The notes under the pieces are model-generated. The model had not been told where the DNA came from. It saw only the letters and a program-made list of their open reading frames with translations, and ran no database searches. Positions 1 through 7,818 of a stretch of 21,614 bases of DNA are shown piece after piece (positions within the stretch are counted from its first letter, which is position 1; the number at the start of each line of letters is the position of its first letter). Origin of the DNA: an uncultured Traorella sp. (GTDB lineage: Bacteria; Bacillota_I; Bacilli_A; Erysipelotrichales; Erysipelotrichaceae); assembly GCA_945938205.1 (NCBI GenBank), contig CAMEUL010000002.1, forward strand, positions 1 through 21,614, in the 5' to 3' direction. Made by a program: the position numbers and the translations under genes.

Positions 1-358
1 CATTATTCCTGGAATTTACAAGGTATATCAGTATTATATGATTCCTTACATTCTGGCAGAAAATCCAGAAATGGATAGCGCAGATGTATTTGCGATGACC
101 AAATTATTGACAAAAAACTGCAAACTTGAAATTTTCATTCTTGAACTGTCATTTTTCCTTTGGTGCTTGCTGATTCCTTTAACTTGCGGACTGGCTTATT
201 TCTATGTCATTCCTTATATCAATTCCACATTTGCGGAATGCTATGTATTCTTAAGAAACCGTGCTATTGATAATGGAGATATCGTACCGGACAACAATTC
301 AAGTGACGAAGAGGTTGAGGTAGAATATGTTGAACCAACAATCGAAGATCTTCATTAG
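1..358 (+). CDS. DUF975 family membrane protein, C-terminal part (cut by window edge)
   Basis: The reading frame is open from base 2, so the gene starts outside the window and only about 118 C-terminal residues are seen. It begins IIPGIYKVYQYYMIPYILAE, then has a hydrophobic stretch LELSFFLWCLLIPLTCG followed by AYFYVIPYINSTFAECY and an acidic, Glu/Asp-rich tail. The IPGI..Y.YYM.PYILAE, LTCG and YFYVIPY.N.T.AE.Y blocks are typical of the DUF975 family of multi-pass membrane proteins, whose function is unknown. The in-frame ATG at 38 is internal, because family homology continues upstream of it. The end overlaps the next gene by 32 bp, which suggests translational coupling. The family call is fairly secure; nothing specific can be said about role. 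Confidence 0.8.
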   Translation, partial: IIPGIYKVYQYYMIPYILAENPEMDSADVFAMTKLLTKNCKLEIFILELSFFLWCLLIPLTCGLAYFYVIPYINSTFAECYVFLRNRAIDNGDIVPDNNSSDEEVEVEYVEPTIEDLH

Positions 359-1040
359 TGGTGCCAGTGATGGCTTGGGCAAAGCTATTTCCCTGGAAAT
401 TGCGAAACGTACGACTTGCAAATTGGCTTTGTGTGGAAGAAATGAAGCAAAACTAAAAAAAGTATTGAAAGATATTCAGGATATCAACCCTGAAATGGAA
501 GTACTCGTGGCTGCTTTTGACGCAACCGATGAAACCGCCTGTCAGCAGTTTGCCGATCATGTGCTGAACGCTTTTGGAAACATTGATATTTTGGTGAACA
601 ATGCCGGTGCCAACCTACGAAAAAGCAAGGTGGAAGATATCAGAATTGATGAACTTAAAAATATGTTTTCTTTAAACTGTGTAGCTTCTTTGATCTTTAT
701 TCAGAAATTCTTGCCGAAAATGAAAGAAAACAAAGAAGGACTGATTTTAGATATCTTATCTAGCGTATGTTTAGCGAATATCGAAAACATGGCAGCCTAC
801 ACTGCCAGCAAGCAGGCTATGAATGCTATTCATAAGATCCTGGTGAAAGAAGTGCAGAAAGATAACATCAAGGTTAGTGGTATTTATCCAGGTGGTATCA
901 ATACCAACTTTAGAGAAATCGAACGTAAGGATTATTTGGAGCCTGACAAACTTGCACGTGTCATTGTGGATGTGATGGAACTGGATGATGGCGTCGTTCA
1001 TGATCTGGTGTTACGTCCGATGGTTGAAAATAATTTCTGA
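327..1040 (+). CDS. SDR family NAD(P)-dependent oxidoreductase
   Basis: Classical short-chain dehydrogenase/reductase of 237 residues, close to the usual 240-250. The Rossmann nucleotide-binding motif is seen as SGASDGLG (residues 11-18), the structural NNAG motif at 91-94, the active-site Ser in LSSVC near 145-146 and the catalytic YTASK at 158-162. GRN at residues 37-39, after the second strand, fits NADP(H) preference, but that is only a hint. The substrate cannot be told from sequence. The ATG at 327 follows a purine-rich GAGGTTGAGG and lies inside the end of the DUF975 gene in another frame. A strong terminator directly follows the TGA stop, so this is the last gene of its transcript. 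Cytoplasmic; no signal peptide. Confidence 0.9.
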   Translation: MLNQQSKIFISGASDGLGKAISLEIAKRTTCKLALCGRNEAKLKKVLKDIQDINPEMEVLVAAFDATDETACQQFADHVLNAFGNIDILVNNAGANLRKSKVEDIRIDELKNMFSLNCVASLIFIQKFLPKMKENKEGLILDILSSVCLANIENMAAYTASKQAMNAIHKILVKEVQKDNIKVSGIYPGGINTNFREIERKDYLEPDKLARVIVDVMELDDGVVHDLVLRPMVENNF

Positions 1041-1068
1041 TCCTGATTCATTGAATCAGGATTTTTAT
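1040..1068 (+). terminator. Intrinsic terminator after the SDR gene
   Basis: An 11-bp perfect inverted repeat, ATCCTGATTCA (1040-1050) and TGAATCAGGAT (1052-1062), runs into a short T-rich tract. The stem begins at the last base of the SDR stop codon. The loop would need opening of the innermost pairs. Confidence 0.8.
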
Positions 1069-1096
1069 TGAGGTGAACTCTCATTTCGTCTATAAT
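1068..1096 (+). promoter_or_regulatory. Sigma-A-type promoter for the xpaC-like gene
   Basis: A perfect -10 box TATAAT at 1091-1096 lies exactly 17 bp downstream of TTGAGG (1068-1073, four of six matches to TTGACA). It sits directly after the SDR terminator and 16 bp before the chosen start at 1113, so the 5' leader would be very short. Confidence 0.7.
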
Positions 1097-1112
1097 AGAA
1101 AAGGTGATGAAT

Positions 1113-1940
1113 ATGAAATATAAAATACCGTTCATTGTAATTATGTGGATCATTTGGGGACGATTCAGCCATCTCATGCCTTCGACTGTGCAAGAAATGC
1201 TGTCCATCATCCCTGTGATCATAACTATATGCCTTGTCTTTGACTGGATTCCTTTTCAATCGTTCAAAAGAAACAAATTCAAAAAACAGGAAAAACAAGT
1301 ACTGCAAAAATTAAAAACTGAACCTACTTTGATCATCAGTGAAACCATTCATGTGCAGATGGAAAAAGAATCCATCGATAACATCTATGTATATTATTTA
1401 GATGAAAAGATTGCTTCTTTGGCTGATTTTAAAGAAAAACATCCTGAAAAATATGCTGATCTTCTTAATAAGATCCTAACAGCTAAAAAAGTAGAAATCA
1501 AAGAAAAGAAACCTTTGCCTTTTGAATCAAGTATTCAAATGATTGAAAGCTACAATATTGATATCCCGGATGAAGAAGTCTCTATGGGATTGTATCATTG
1601 TGCCAATCAGTTGAAATATCTTCAAAAACTTTTGATCGAATATCCACAAGATAATTCGAAAATAAGAAAATTAGAAGACTATTACCTTCCTATTCTGATC
1701 GATATCCTTGAAAACTATATCAAGGTCAGCAAAAGCTCTGATGCCACTCAGTTGAAAAAGAAACTCAATCAGACATTAGTTTTAGTAAATGAAGCCATCA
1801 AAAATATTACACATACTTTATTTGATGAGGATAAACTGAATCTGAATGTGGATATGAAGGTCTTGCAGGATCTTCTAAAAAAAGATGGTCTTGTGAATGA
1901 GATGAGCCAAGATCAGCTGAAGGCTTACATGGAGGAATAA
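1113..1940 (+). CDS. XpaC-like (5-bromo-4-chloroindolyl phosphate hydrolysis family) protein
   Basis: About 275 residues. The N-terminus has one or two short hydrophobic segments (IPFIVIMWIIWG and a second around IIPVIITICLVF), then a long, charged, helical cytoplasmic domain. The C-terminal signature, including KIRKLEDYYLPILIDILENY, a TLVLVNEAIKNI stretch and DMKVLQDLLKKDGL, matches the XpaC/Halogen_Hydrol family. The family name comes from an indicator-dye phenotype and its true biochemical role is unclear; it is often paired with TelA-type proteins, but here the partner is an unrelated short protein. GTG at 1104, ATG at 1107 and ATG at 1113 are all in frame. AAGGTG at 1101-1106 is well spaced only for the ATG at 1113, so that start is chosen. 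The next gene follows after one base. Confidence 0.75.
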   Translation: MKYKIPFIVIMWIIWGRFSHLMPSTVQEMLSIIPVIITICLVFDWIPFQSFKRNKFKKQEKQVLQKLKTEPTLIISETIHVQMEKESIDNIYVYYLDEKIASLADFKEKHPEKYADLLNKILTAKKVEIKEKKPLPFESSIQMIESYNIDIPDEEVSMGLYHCANQLKYLQKLLIEYPQDNSKIRKLEDYYLPILIDILENYIKVSKSSDATQLKKKLNQTLVLVNEAIKNITHTLFDEDKLNLNVDMKVLQDLLKKDGLVNEMSQDQLKAYMEE

Positions 1941-1941
1941 C

Positions 1942-2490
1942 ATGCGTCAGGAAAAAGATATCTTTGACACCATTGATGATTATTTTTCAAATATCAATGG
2001 GGATGAAATTGCCAAGAAGATTACAAAAACCGTGAATGATTTTTCAGATAATCTGGCTTCTTCTATTGAAGACTCCATGAAGAACAGCGGTTATGATTCC
2101 TTTGGCGAATTTGTGGAAGGTGAAATCAAAGACAATAAAGGAAAAAAGCCTCAGTTCACCAATATGATGAAGGAATATACTTCACGTTATGACTATGTGA
2201 AAGATGCTTTAAACAATGTGAATTATGAAATCAAATATCGTGGCTATTTCAAAGAAGGACATATGCAGGCGTTAAATGATGTTTCTTCACTATTAACAAC
2301 TTATTCTAATGATCTGGATGCTTTATTTCATAAAATCAAAGAACAGATCCAAGAAATCAGAATGCATAAAAGCCAATATAAAAAAGCTTACTATGATGGC
2401 TATATTGCCGGATGTGAATATGCACAGAAAGCCATCAAAAGAAGTAAGCAAGTCATGATGAAGAAAGTATTGGATGAAATACACAGTTAA
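1942..2490 (+). CDS. Hypothetical protein, second gene of the xpaC-like operon
   Basis: A 182-residue protein that I do not recognise. It is strongly charged, lacks any signal peptide or membrane segment, and looks mainly helical. The N-terminal third (residues 1-65) is acidic and contains DDYFSNINGDEIAKKI. The C-terminal half is basic, with GYFKEGHMQALNDVSS and a Tyr/Lys-rich stretch ending GYIAGCEYAQKAIKRS. The start ATG is one base after the xpaC-like stop and is preceded by GGAGGAAT, a strong ribosome binding site that lies inside the end of the upstream gene. The two genes are therefore almost certainly co-expressed. This is the position where TelA-type proteins often follow XpaC, but no TelA features are seen. 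A terminator follows immediately. Confidence 0.75.
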   Translation: MRQEKDIFDTIDDYFSNINGDEIAKKITKTVNDFSDNLASSIEDSMKNSGYDSFGEFVEGEIKDNKGKKPQFTNMMKEYTSRYDYVKDALNNVNYEIKYRGYFKEGHMQALNDVSSLLTTYSNDLDALFHKIKEQIQEIRMHKSQYKKAYYDGYIAGCEYAQKAIKRSKQVMMKKVLDEIHS

Positions 2491-2517
2491 AAAGAGTTCA
2501 CAAGAACTCTTTTTTGA
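2489..2517. terminator. Bidirectional intrinsic terminator
   Basis: AAAGAGTTC (2491-2499), loop ACAA, GAACTCTTT (2504-2512), followed by T residues and preceded by A residues. It lies between two convergent genes (the hypothetical protein on + and the kinase pseudogene on -), so it can serve both strands. Confidence 0.85.
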
Positions 2518-2527
2518 TAGTTGTTTA

Positions 2528-3457
2528 CTATTCAATTTCTGTAATGACCATTTTATCTAAAAATGAAGTCACTTCATCCAAACTTTTTGGATGAGCATTG
2601 ATTCTTTGACTGGCAGCTGCATAACAGGCTCCACCGAGTTTTAATGCATCTTCTTCACTGGCTTTTAAATCAAGACCTACAACAAAGCCTGCGACAAATC
2701 CATCTCCAGCTCCAATTCTTGATTTTACACTGAGTTCTAATGCTTCTAGATGCAGCATTTTATCCTTGGTCAGATAATAAAGTCCTTTTCCATCTGTTGT
2801 GATACAAAGTGCCTGACATCCCTGATCTAGGATTTCTCTTCACATTGTTTTTATTTCACTTTCAGTTAATTCTGCGTCAATTAAATTGTAATGAGCAAGA
2901 TCTTTGGCACTCATTTTGATGTATTCAGGAGAAGCCTTCAGTGTTTCTGAGATATATTTCATAGACGTGTCTAAGAATACTTTTGCTTTATTATCATGTG
3001 CTATCTCACAAAGTGTTTTATAAGTGGAAGAGGAGCATCCTTTTGGAAGAGATCCGCTTAACACAAGAATTGAATTGCGATCCAATTGAGCTCTAAAATA
3101 TTCAAGTAATGCTTCCATTTCATCATTGAGAATAAATGGGCCTTCTTCATTGAATTCACTGATGCCATTTTCATCGATAACTTTCAAATTGGTTCGTGTA
3201 TTCCCAATGATATCAATAATATGTGTATCAATGTTTTCTCTTTTTAATAGCATTTCCACAATAGTTCCGGCACTGCCTCCCAAAAAGCCGACAGCAATGG
3301 AATGCTGATTCAGAATTTTGATGTCACGTGATACATTGATTCCTTTTCCTCCTGCATCACTTTCCACCTGCAGCAAACGATTGATCTGATTAAGTTGAAT
3401 AGAATCCACGTGGGCGATTTTATCCACTGCTGGATTTAATGTACATGTATATATCAT
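2528..3457 (-). pseudogene. pfkB: 1-phosphofructokinase-like PfkB kinase, interrupted by an in-frame TGA
   Basis: The full-length reading frame is 309 codons, the normal size for 1-phosphofructokinase/tagatose-6-phosphate kinase (ATP-dependent phosphorylation of a sugar phosphate). It starts MIYTCTLNPAVDK, has the GGKGINVSR motif at 36-44 and keeps the catalytic GAGDGF motif (249-254, catalytic Asp 252). Codon 206 is TGA (plus-strand TCA at 2840-2842), in the sequence Thr-Met-stop-Arg-Glu, and the same frame continues to a TAG at 2528. The lesion is thus a single nonsense codon, not a frameshift; CGA to TGA would explain it. The N-terminal 205-residue product lacks the catalytic Asp and ATP-site loop and should be inactive. 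GAGGGA precedes the ATG. Substrate (fructose-1-phosphate or tagatose-6-phosphate) cannot be fixed; no PTS genes are nearby. A sequencing error is possible. Confidence 0.8.
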
Positions 3458-3489
3458 AGATATTCCCTCGTTTTTATATTATCGTACAA

Positions 3490-4515
3490 TTACCACTTAT
3501 TTTCAACCTTTTCCGCAAATCCCAAAAAGTCTTTGATGTGAATTTCAGTACCATCATCAAGTACCGCGACTCCTGTGAAATATCCAAATACCTGATGCTG
3601 ATCTGATTTGATGAGTTTCACATCAGTACAGGCAGCACGATCAAAAATAGGAACAAAATCCATTTCAAAACGAGCATCACTGCTGGTGAAGGTCCAAGGA
3701 CTCAAATAATCTTCTTTCCCATTTTTCATTGGAATATTGAAAGTAACATGTTCGAGTTTGTGAGCTTTTCCTTTATAGAAAAGCATGTTCTCAGTAGCAG
3801 CACTGGTATCACCAAAGCCATAGCCAATATTAAATCCAAAGTCTTCTCCATCTACAACACCACTAGCACTTCCCCAATACCAGGTATTATGATAGGTCCA
3901 AACACCTCTTCCCCAATCTAAAGTCGCAAAAGTATTTTGCGGTGAGAATTCAATAGTTTGACCTTTGAATTGAACATTTCCTTTTGCACGCATACAATTA
4001 ATTTTTTGATTATAGTGAAACTGTTTTTCTTTTTCAAATGGAGTTGCGATAACCATACTTTCTTCTGGTTCATGCGTTAATTCAAATTCTACATTTACAT
4101 CTTCACCCTTCATGAAATCTTTCATGGATGCTTTTAAGATACGTTTGTCATTCAGTGTTTCAAAGATGAAATCACAGGTTTTATTATGATATTCTATCTT
4201 TCCATATGATGAAGAATTAGGAAAATTCAGTTTTCCCATAGGAAAAGCAAACATACGAGATACGGTTTTTTCTCTTCCTTTTTCAAAGTCCAATAAAGAT
4301 AGACTCATCAGTCCCATATAAGCATTATCATCCATAGTCAAGGCTACACCCATTTTGTCATTGACAATTAAATAATAATCCCATTCTTTAATTTTAAACT
4401 TACTTGCTTTGATGTCTTTTCGATTATATTCCCAAAGCATCTTTTTCGCATAACCAGGATATGCAATATTCCCATGTTCATCTAATAATGGTAGTCTTTC
4501 TTTGATTTCTTTCAT
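3490..4515 (-). CDS. DUF2804 domain-containing protein
   Basis: A 341-residue soluble protein without signal peptide or membrane segment. Recognisable DUF2804 features are the N-terminal LLDEHGNIAYPGYAKKMLWEYNR region, a central TFATLDWGRGVWTYHN segment (about residues 200-215) with WYWGSASG after it, and the C-terminal DGTEIHIKDFLGFAEKVENKW end. The family occurs in bacteria and fungi, is predicted to be beta-rich, and has no established function. The ATG is preceded on the minus strand by AGGGAG at good spacing. The kinase pseudogene starts 32 bp downstream, so both could share a transcript. The upstream intergenic region is shared with the divergent Fic gene. Confidence 0.85.
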   Translation of the reverse strand: MKEIKERLPLLDEHGNIAYPGYAKKMLWEYNRKDIKASKFKIKEWDYYLIVNDKMGVALTMDDNAYMGLMSLSLLDFEKGREKTVSRMFAFPMGKLNFPNSSSYGKIEYHNKTCDFIFETLNDKRILKASMKDFMKGEDVNVEFELTHEPEESMVIATPFEKEKQFHYNQKINCMRAKGNVQFKGQTIEFSPQNTFATLDWGRGVWTYHNTWYWGSASGVVDGEDFGFNIGYGFGDTSAATENMLFYKGKAHKLEHVTFNIPMKNGKEDYLSPWTFTSSDARFEMDFVPIFDRAACTDVKLIKSDQHQVFGYFTGVAVLDDGTEIHIKDFLGFAEKVENKW

Positions 4516-4587
4516 GATGTCATCTCCCTAATCACATCATATCACTTTAGTAGAATTGTTGGAATAAAAACAATTCATATGTTCATG

Positions 4588-4619
4588 ATCTTATAAAAAA
4601 TGTCAATTTTTTATAAGAT
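4588..4619. repeat. Perfect 14-bp inverted repeat in the divergent DUF2804/Fic intergenic region
   Basis: ATCTTATAAAAAAT (4588-4601), spacer GTCA, ATTTTTTATAAGAT (4606-4619). It is perfectly symmetric and very AT-rich. It does not follow the end of any gene, since both flanking genes start here, so a terminator role is not obvious; an operator or a cruciform-prone element are alternatives. Confidence 0.6.
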
Positions 4620-4652
4620 GAAGGCAATAATATAGAACCATCGTATAAATTT

Positions 4653-4681
4653 TTGCATTTTTTTATGTGATGTGCTGTAAT
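4653..4681 (+). promoter_or_regulatory. Candidate promoter of the Fic gene
   Basis: TTGCAT (4653-4658) and TGTAAT (4676-4681, five of six matches) are 17 bp apart, about 37 bp upstream of the Fic start. The -35 match is weak, so this is only a candidate. Confidence 0.4.
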
Positions 4682-4717
4682 TTTAGCGCAATCGCATAAA
4701 AAAGGAGAGATTTTTAT

Positions 4718-5908
4718 ATGAAATATACATCTTTATATAAAAAGTTTTTTATGGATCCTGCTCATTTTGAAGAAGATTATCAGTCTCTTCTTCATGATCC
4801 TTCCACTGTAATCTTTAACATAAACATTCATAATTATCCTGTTTTTCTTTCCGTTAATCCGGAATTATTAAAACTGATTGAAGAAATATATGAATATAAT
4901 AATAAAATCATTATGAAAACACGCGGAAATCGTGAGCTTCCATTGATCTCTATAGATTGGCTTACAAATTTTTCGTTAATCGAAGAAATCAAGATGACCA
5001 ACGAAATGGAAAGCATTTCTTCTACCAGAAAGCAATTAAAGGAACTCATGGAAACGAAAAATCCTACAACCTATTTACGCTTTTATGGAATGGTCAATAA
5101 ATTTAGAAAACTATTGAGTGGTCAGGAAATTATGCTTCATGATAGCATGGATATTCGAAAACTGTATGATGAAATATTGATTCAAGATATTCAAAAAGAA
5201 GATCCAAAAGATCTTCCAGATGGTATCATTTTCAGAAAGAATCAAGTAGAAGTGGATTCTTTTGGGAAAACCATTCATGATGGAAGCATGCCTGAAGAAA
5301 GAATTATTGAAATCATGAATCAATCGATTCAGATACTCAATGATGAAAAACTCCCACTTCTTATAAGAGTAGCAATATTTCATTATCTATTTGGCTATAT
5401 TCATCCTTTTTATGAAGGAAATGGAAGAATGTTACGTTTCATCAGCAGCGCTTATTTATGCAAGACCCTTGATATTCTTTGTGCTTTACAGTTATCGATT
5501 TCATGTAAGCAAAATCAAAAGAAGTATTACGAAGCTTTCAAGATTACCAATGATATAAGAAATAGAGCTGATATTACAACTTTTGTATTCTATTTTCTGG
5601 AAATAATAAAAGATGGTTTAATACACCTTCTTGAAACTGTTGAAAATAAAACAGAACAGTTCTTTTTCTTCAAAGATAAAATCAGCAACAAAAAAATAAA
5701 CAATAAAGAAAAAGAATTATTGTTTGTCCTTTTACAAGCCACTCTTTTTGATTTTGAGGGATTAACCATCAAAGATCTAGAAAACATATTAGATTATTCA
5801 AGTGTAACCATACGTTCATATTTGAATTCAAAAAGTATTTCTTCAATGATTGATATTGATACAAAAGATAAATCTTATCGCTATTCTTTATTACTTGATA
5901 AGATATAG
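4718..5908 (+). CDS. Fic family protein (predicted AMP transferase)
   Basis: A 396-residue Fic protein. The core motif HPFYEGNGRMLR is complete at 229-240: catalytic His229, the acidic Glu233, the GNG anion loop and Arg237. Fic enzymes usually transfer AMP from ATP to a hydroxyl of a target protein. Upstream, TNEMES at 94-99 fits the class II inhibitory helix (S/T)xxxE(G/N), with Thr94 and the blocking Glu98, but Ser replaces the usual Gly/Asn. The C-terminal 80 residues, with KEKELLFVLLQ and LENILDYSSVTIRSYL, look like a winged-helix domain. AAAGGAGAG sits eight bases before the ATG. It is monocistronic, with its own terminator. No antitoxin-like small gene is beside it, consistent with self-inhibition. 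The target is unknown. Confidence 0.9.
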   Translation: MKYTSLYKKFFMDPAHFEEDYQSLLHDPSTVIFNINIHNYPVFLSVNPELLKLIEEIYEYNNKIIMKTRGNRELPLISIDWLTNFSLIEEIKMTNEMESISSTRKQLKELMETKNPTTYLRFYGMVNKFRKLLSGQEIMLHDSMDIRKLYDEILIQDIQKEDPKDLPDGIIFRKNQVEVDSFGKTIHDGSMPEERIIEIMNQSIQILNDEKLPLLIRVAIFHYLFGYIHPFYEGNGRMLRFISSAYLCKTLDILCALQLSISCKQNQKKYYEAFKITNDIRNRADITTFVFYFLEIIKDGLIHLLETVENKTEQFFFFKDKISNKKINNKEKELLFVLLQATLFDFEGLTIKDLENILDYSSVTIRSYLNSKSISSMIDIDTKDKSYRYSLLLDKI

Positions 5909-5930
5909 AAACATATTTAAATACTTAATT

Positions 5931-5960
5931 AGGCCTTTCTCTTCGGAGATTGGCTTTTTT
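5931..5960 (+). terminator. Intrinsic terminator after the Fic gene
   Basis: AGGCCTTTCTC, a UUCG tetraloop (5942-5945), GAGATTGGCTT, then a T6 tract. The stem has two internal T-T mismatches and one G-T wobble, but the CUUCGG loop closure is highly stable. Confidence 0.85.
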
Positions 5961-6157
5961 ACAATTTGAGTACATCATAAAATAAGAACACTAAGTATGT
6001 CTGTGATAGTGATTTATTGGACTCTACTCACAGATGAAAATGGAGATGTCATCATTGATTGTAGAACGATTTTTGAATTTGAAAGCATTCTTAAAGAAAA
6101 TGTAAATAAAATAAGAAATATATTTCATCCCTCACATACTAACCCTGAGGTGATGCA

Positions 6158-6928
6158 ATGGCGGCAGCACATAAAGGTGCCATCAGCTTTGGATTAGTTC
6201 ATATTCCTATAGAACTGCATAGAACCACACAAGATAATGACATATCCTTTAATCAAATATGTAAAGACACCAAAGAAAGAGTACGTTATAAGAAATACTG
6301 TCCAAGTTGTAATAAAGAAATCAAATCAGAAGATATCATTAAAGGATATCAATATGAAAAAGATAAGTATATTTTAATGTCTCAGGAAGAAATCGATGCA
6401 TTGAAAGCAGAAAAAGATCGTACGATTCATATTCTTCATTTCACAGAATTAAAAGATATCAATGATCTTTATTTCGAAAAGAACTATTATGCTATTCCTG
6501 AGAAAAGTGCTGTAAAAGCTTATGAATTACTCTTTAAATCTTTAAGTTCATTAAAACTGACAGCCATTGGTCAATGTGTCATTGGTACAAAAGAAACCTT
6601 GGTAGCCATTGTACCATTAAAAGATGTTCTTATTGTTAAAACACTCTTTTATGAAGATGAGATAGCCGAAATACCCAAAAGTATCTCACATCCAAAAGTA
6701 TCTACAACTGAATTAAAAATGGCAAAACAACTCATTGAAGCCATGAAAAAATCCTTTGATCCAACTCTTTACTTTGATTCATTCCATAAGAAACTCAAAA
6801 GTGTTATTGAAGCAAAAATTCAAGGAAATGAAATCACTGTATCAGATAATTCAGAAGAGTTTACTCCAATGGATCTTATGGATGCCTTAACTCAATCACT
6901 TCAACAAGTTGAAAATAGAGTCCACTAA
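6158..6928 (+). CDS. ku: Ku protein, DNA end-binding (non-homologous end joining)
   Basis: A 256-residue bacterial Ku, near family length. The start MAAAHKGAISFGLVHIPIEL is the canonical Ku N-terminus. A possible zinc-site remnant CPSCNKEI follows near residue 48, and the core beta-barrel region includes DLYFEKNYYAIPEKSAVKAY. Ku forms a homodimeric ring that threads onto DNA ends and recruits the ligase. The ATG is preceded by GAGGTGAT. The stop TAA shares one base with the ATG of the ligase gene (TAATG), so the two are translationally coupled, a classical ku-ligase pair. The C-terminus is short and lacks the long Lys-rich tail found in some actinobacterial Ku proteins. No clear promoter was found upstream; the 197 bp after the Fic terminator must contain it. 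Confidence 0.95.
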   Translation: MAAAHKGAISFGLVHIPIELHRTTQDNDISFNQICKDTKERVRYKKYCPSCNKEIKSEDIIKGYQYEKDKYILMSQEEIDALKAEKDRTIHILHFTELKDINDLYFEKNYYAIPEKSAVKAYELLFKSLSSLKLTAIGQCVIGTKETLVAIVPLKDVLIVKTLFYEDEIAEIPKSISHPKVSTTELKMAKQLIEAMKKSFDPTLYFDSFHKKLKSVIEAKIQGNEITVSDNSEEFTPMDLMDALTQSLQQVENRVH

Positions 6929-7818
6929 TGGATAAAACCATAACTCCAATGTTAATTGGTAAAGAGAGAGAACCTTTTGACAGTGATGAATACTTATTTG
7001 AATTAAAGATGGATGGCATCCGCTGCTTAGTGTTTATTGAAAACAATAAAGTGGATTTACGGAATAAAAGAAATATCAAGTTATTACCAAAATTCCCCGA
7101 AATGAAAGATCTTGGAAAATATGTCAAACATGATTGTATCTTGGATGGAGAACTCTACTGTTTTCATGATGGAAAAATTGATTTTTCTAAAATACAAAAA
7201 CGTACATTCATAAAAAATCCATTTAAGATCCAACTTGAAAGTAAACAACATCCTGCAGTATTTACTGCTTTTGATATTCTTTATGATAACAAGGAAGATG
7301 TCACTCATCTTCCTTTAATTGAAAGAAAGAACTTATTAAAACAATGTATCAAAGAAACCAGTCATTTCAACATTTCTCGTTTTATCTTTCATGATGGTAT
7401 ACAACTTTATGAAAGAACCAAAGAATTAAATCTTGAAGGTATTGTTGCCAAGAAAATACATAGTATTTATAAAACTAATACTCGTACAAAAGACTGGATC
7501 AAAATCAAGTATTTGAAAGATGATGATTTTGTAGTTGTAGGATATATAGAAAAAGAAAAAGGTATCTCATTGATCCTCGCTCAGTATGATCATAATGCTC
7601 TTGTCTATATAGGACAAGTCATTACTTCAAAACAGAATTTACCTAAAGTACAGATATCTGATAATTTTTTATTTGATATTGATGATGTTATTTGGATAAA
7701 ACCTCATTTGATTGCTAGAGTGAAATTTATGGAACGTACTCTAAATAATTCATTAAGACAGCCTGTATTTGTAGACTTCATTACAGATAAAGATGAGAAA
7801 GAATGCAAAGTGCCTTGA
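6928..7818 (+). CDS. ATP-dependent DNA ligase, LigD ligase-module type
   Basis: A 296-residue protein holding only the catalytic core. The nucleotidyltransferase motif I is ELKMDGIR, with the AMP-accepting Lys at 27. Motif III is DGELYCF, then FTAFDILYD; motif IV is LEGIVAKK and motif V DWIKIKY. The last 110 residues form the OB fold, with VVVGYIEKEKG and the LigD-like KFMERTLNNSLRQPVF. It lacks the primase-polymerase and 3'-phosphoesterase modules of multidomain LigD, so it is a stand-alone sealing enzyme for Ku-bound ends. Its coupling to Ku by a one-base overlap makes the pathway assignment strong. Gap filling and end trimming, if they happen, must use other proteins. The last codons and stop lie inside the stem of a hairpin. 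Confidence 0.93.
   Translation: MDKTITPMLIGKEREPFDSDEYLFELKMDGIRCLVFIENNKVDLRNKRNIKLLPKFPEMKDLGKYVKHDCILDGELYCFHDGKIDFSKIQKRTFIKNPFKIQLESKQHPAVFTAFDILYDNKEDVTHLPLIERKNLLKQCIKETSHFNISRFIFHDGIQLYERTKELNLEGIVAKKIHSIYKTNTRTKDWIKIKYLKDDDFVVVGYIEKEKGISLILAQYDHNALVYIGQVITSKQNLPKVQISDNFLFDIDDVIWIKPHLIARVKFMERTLNNSLRQPVFVDFITDKDEKECKVP

Noticed and set aside
2528..2758. Separate small gene encoding the C-terminal part of a kinase
   Set aside because: It is in the same frame as the upstream kinase part and lacks its own start signal; it is the distal part of one interrupted gene.
2840..2842. TGA as selenocysteine or tryptophan codon
   Set aside because: PfkB kinases have no selenocysteine site here, no obvious stem-loop was noticed after it, and TGA ends several other genes in the window.
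5997..6197. 66-codon plus-strand open frame between the Fic terminator and ku
   Set aside because: No ribosome binding site before its ATG, no recognisable domain, and it runs 40 bp into ku in another frame. The region more likely holds the ku promoter.
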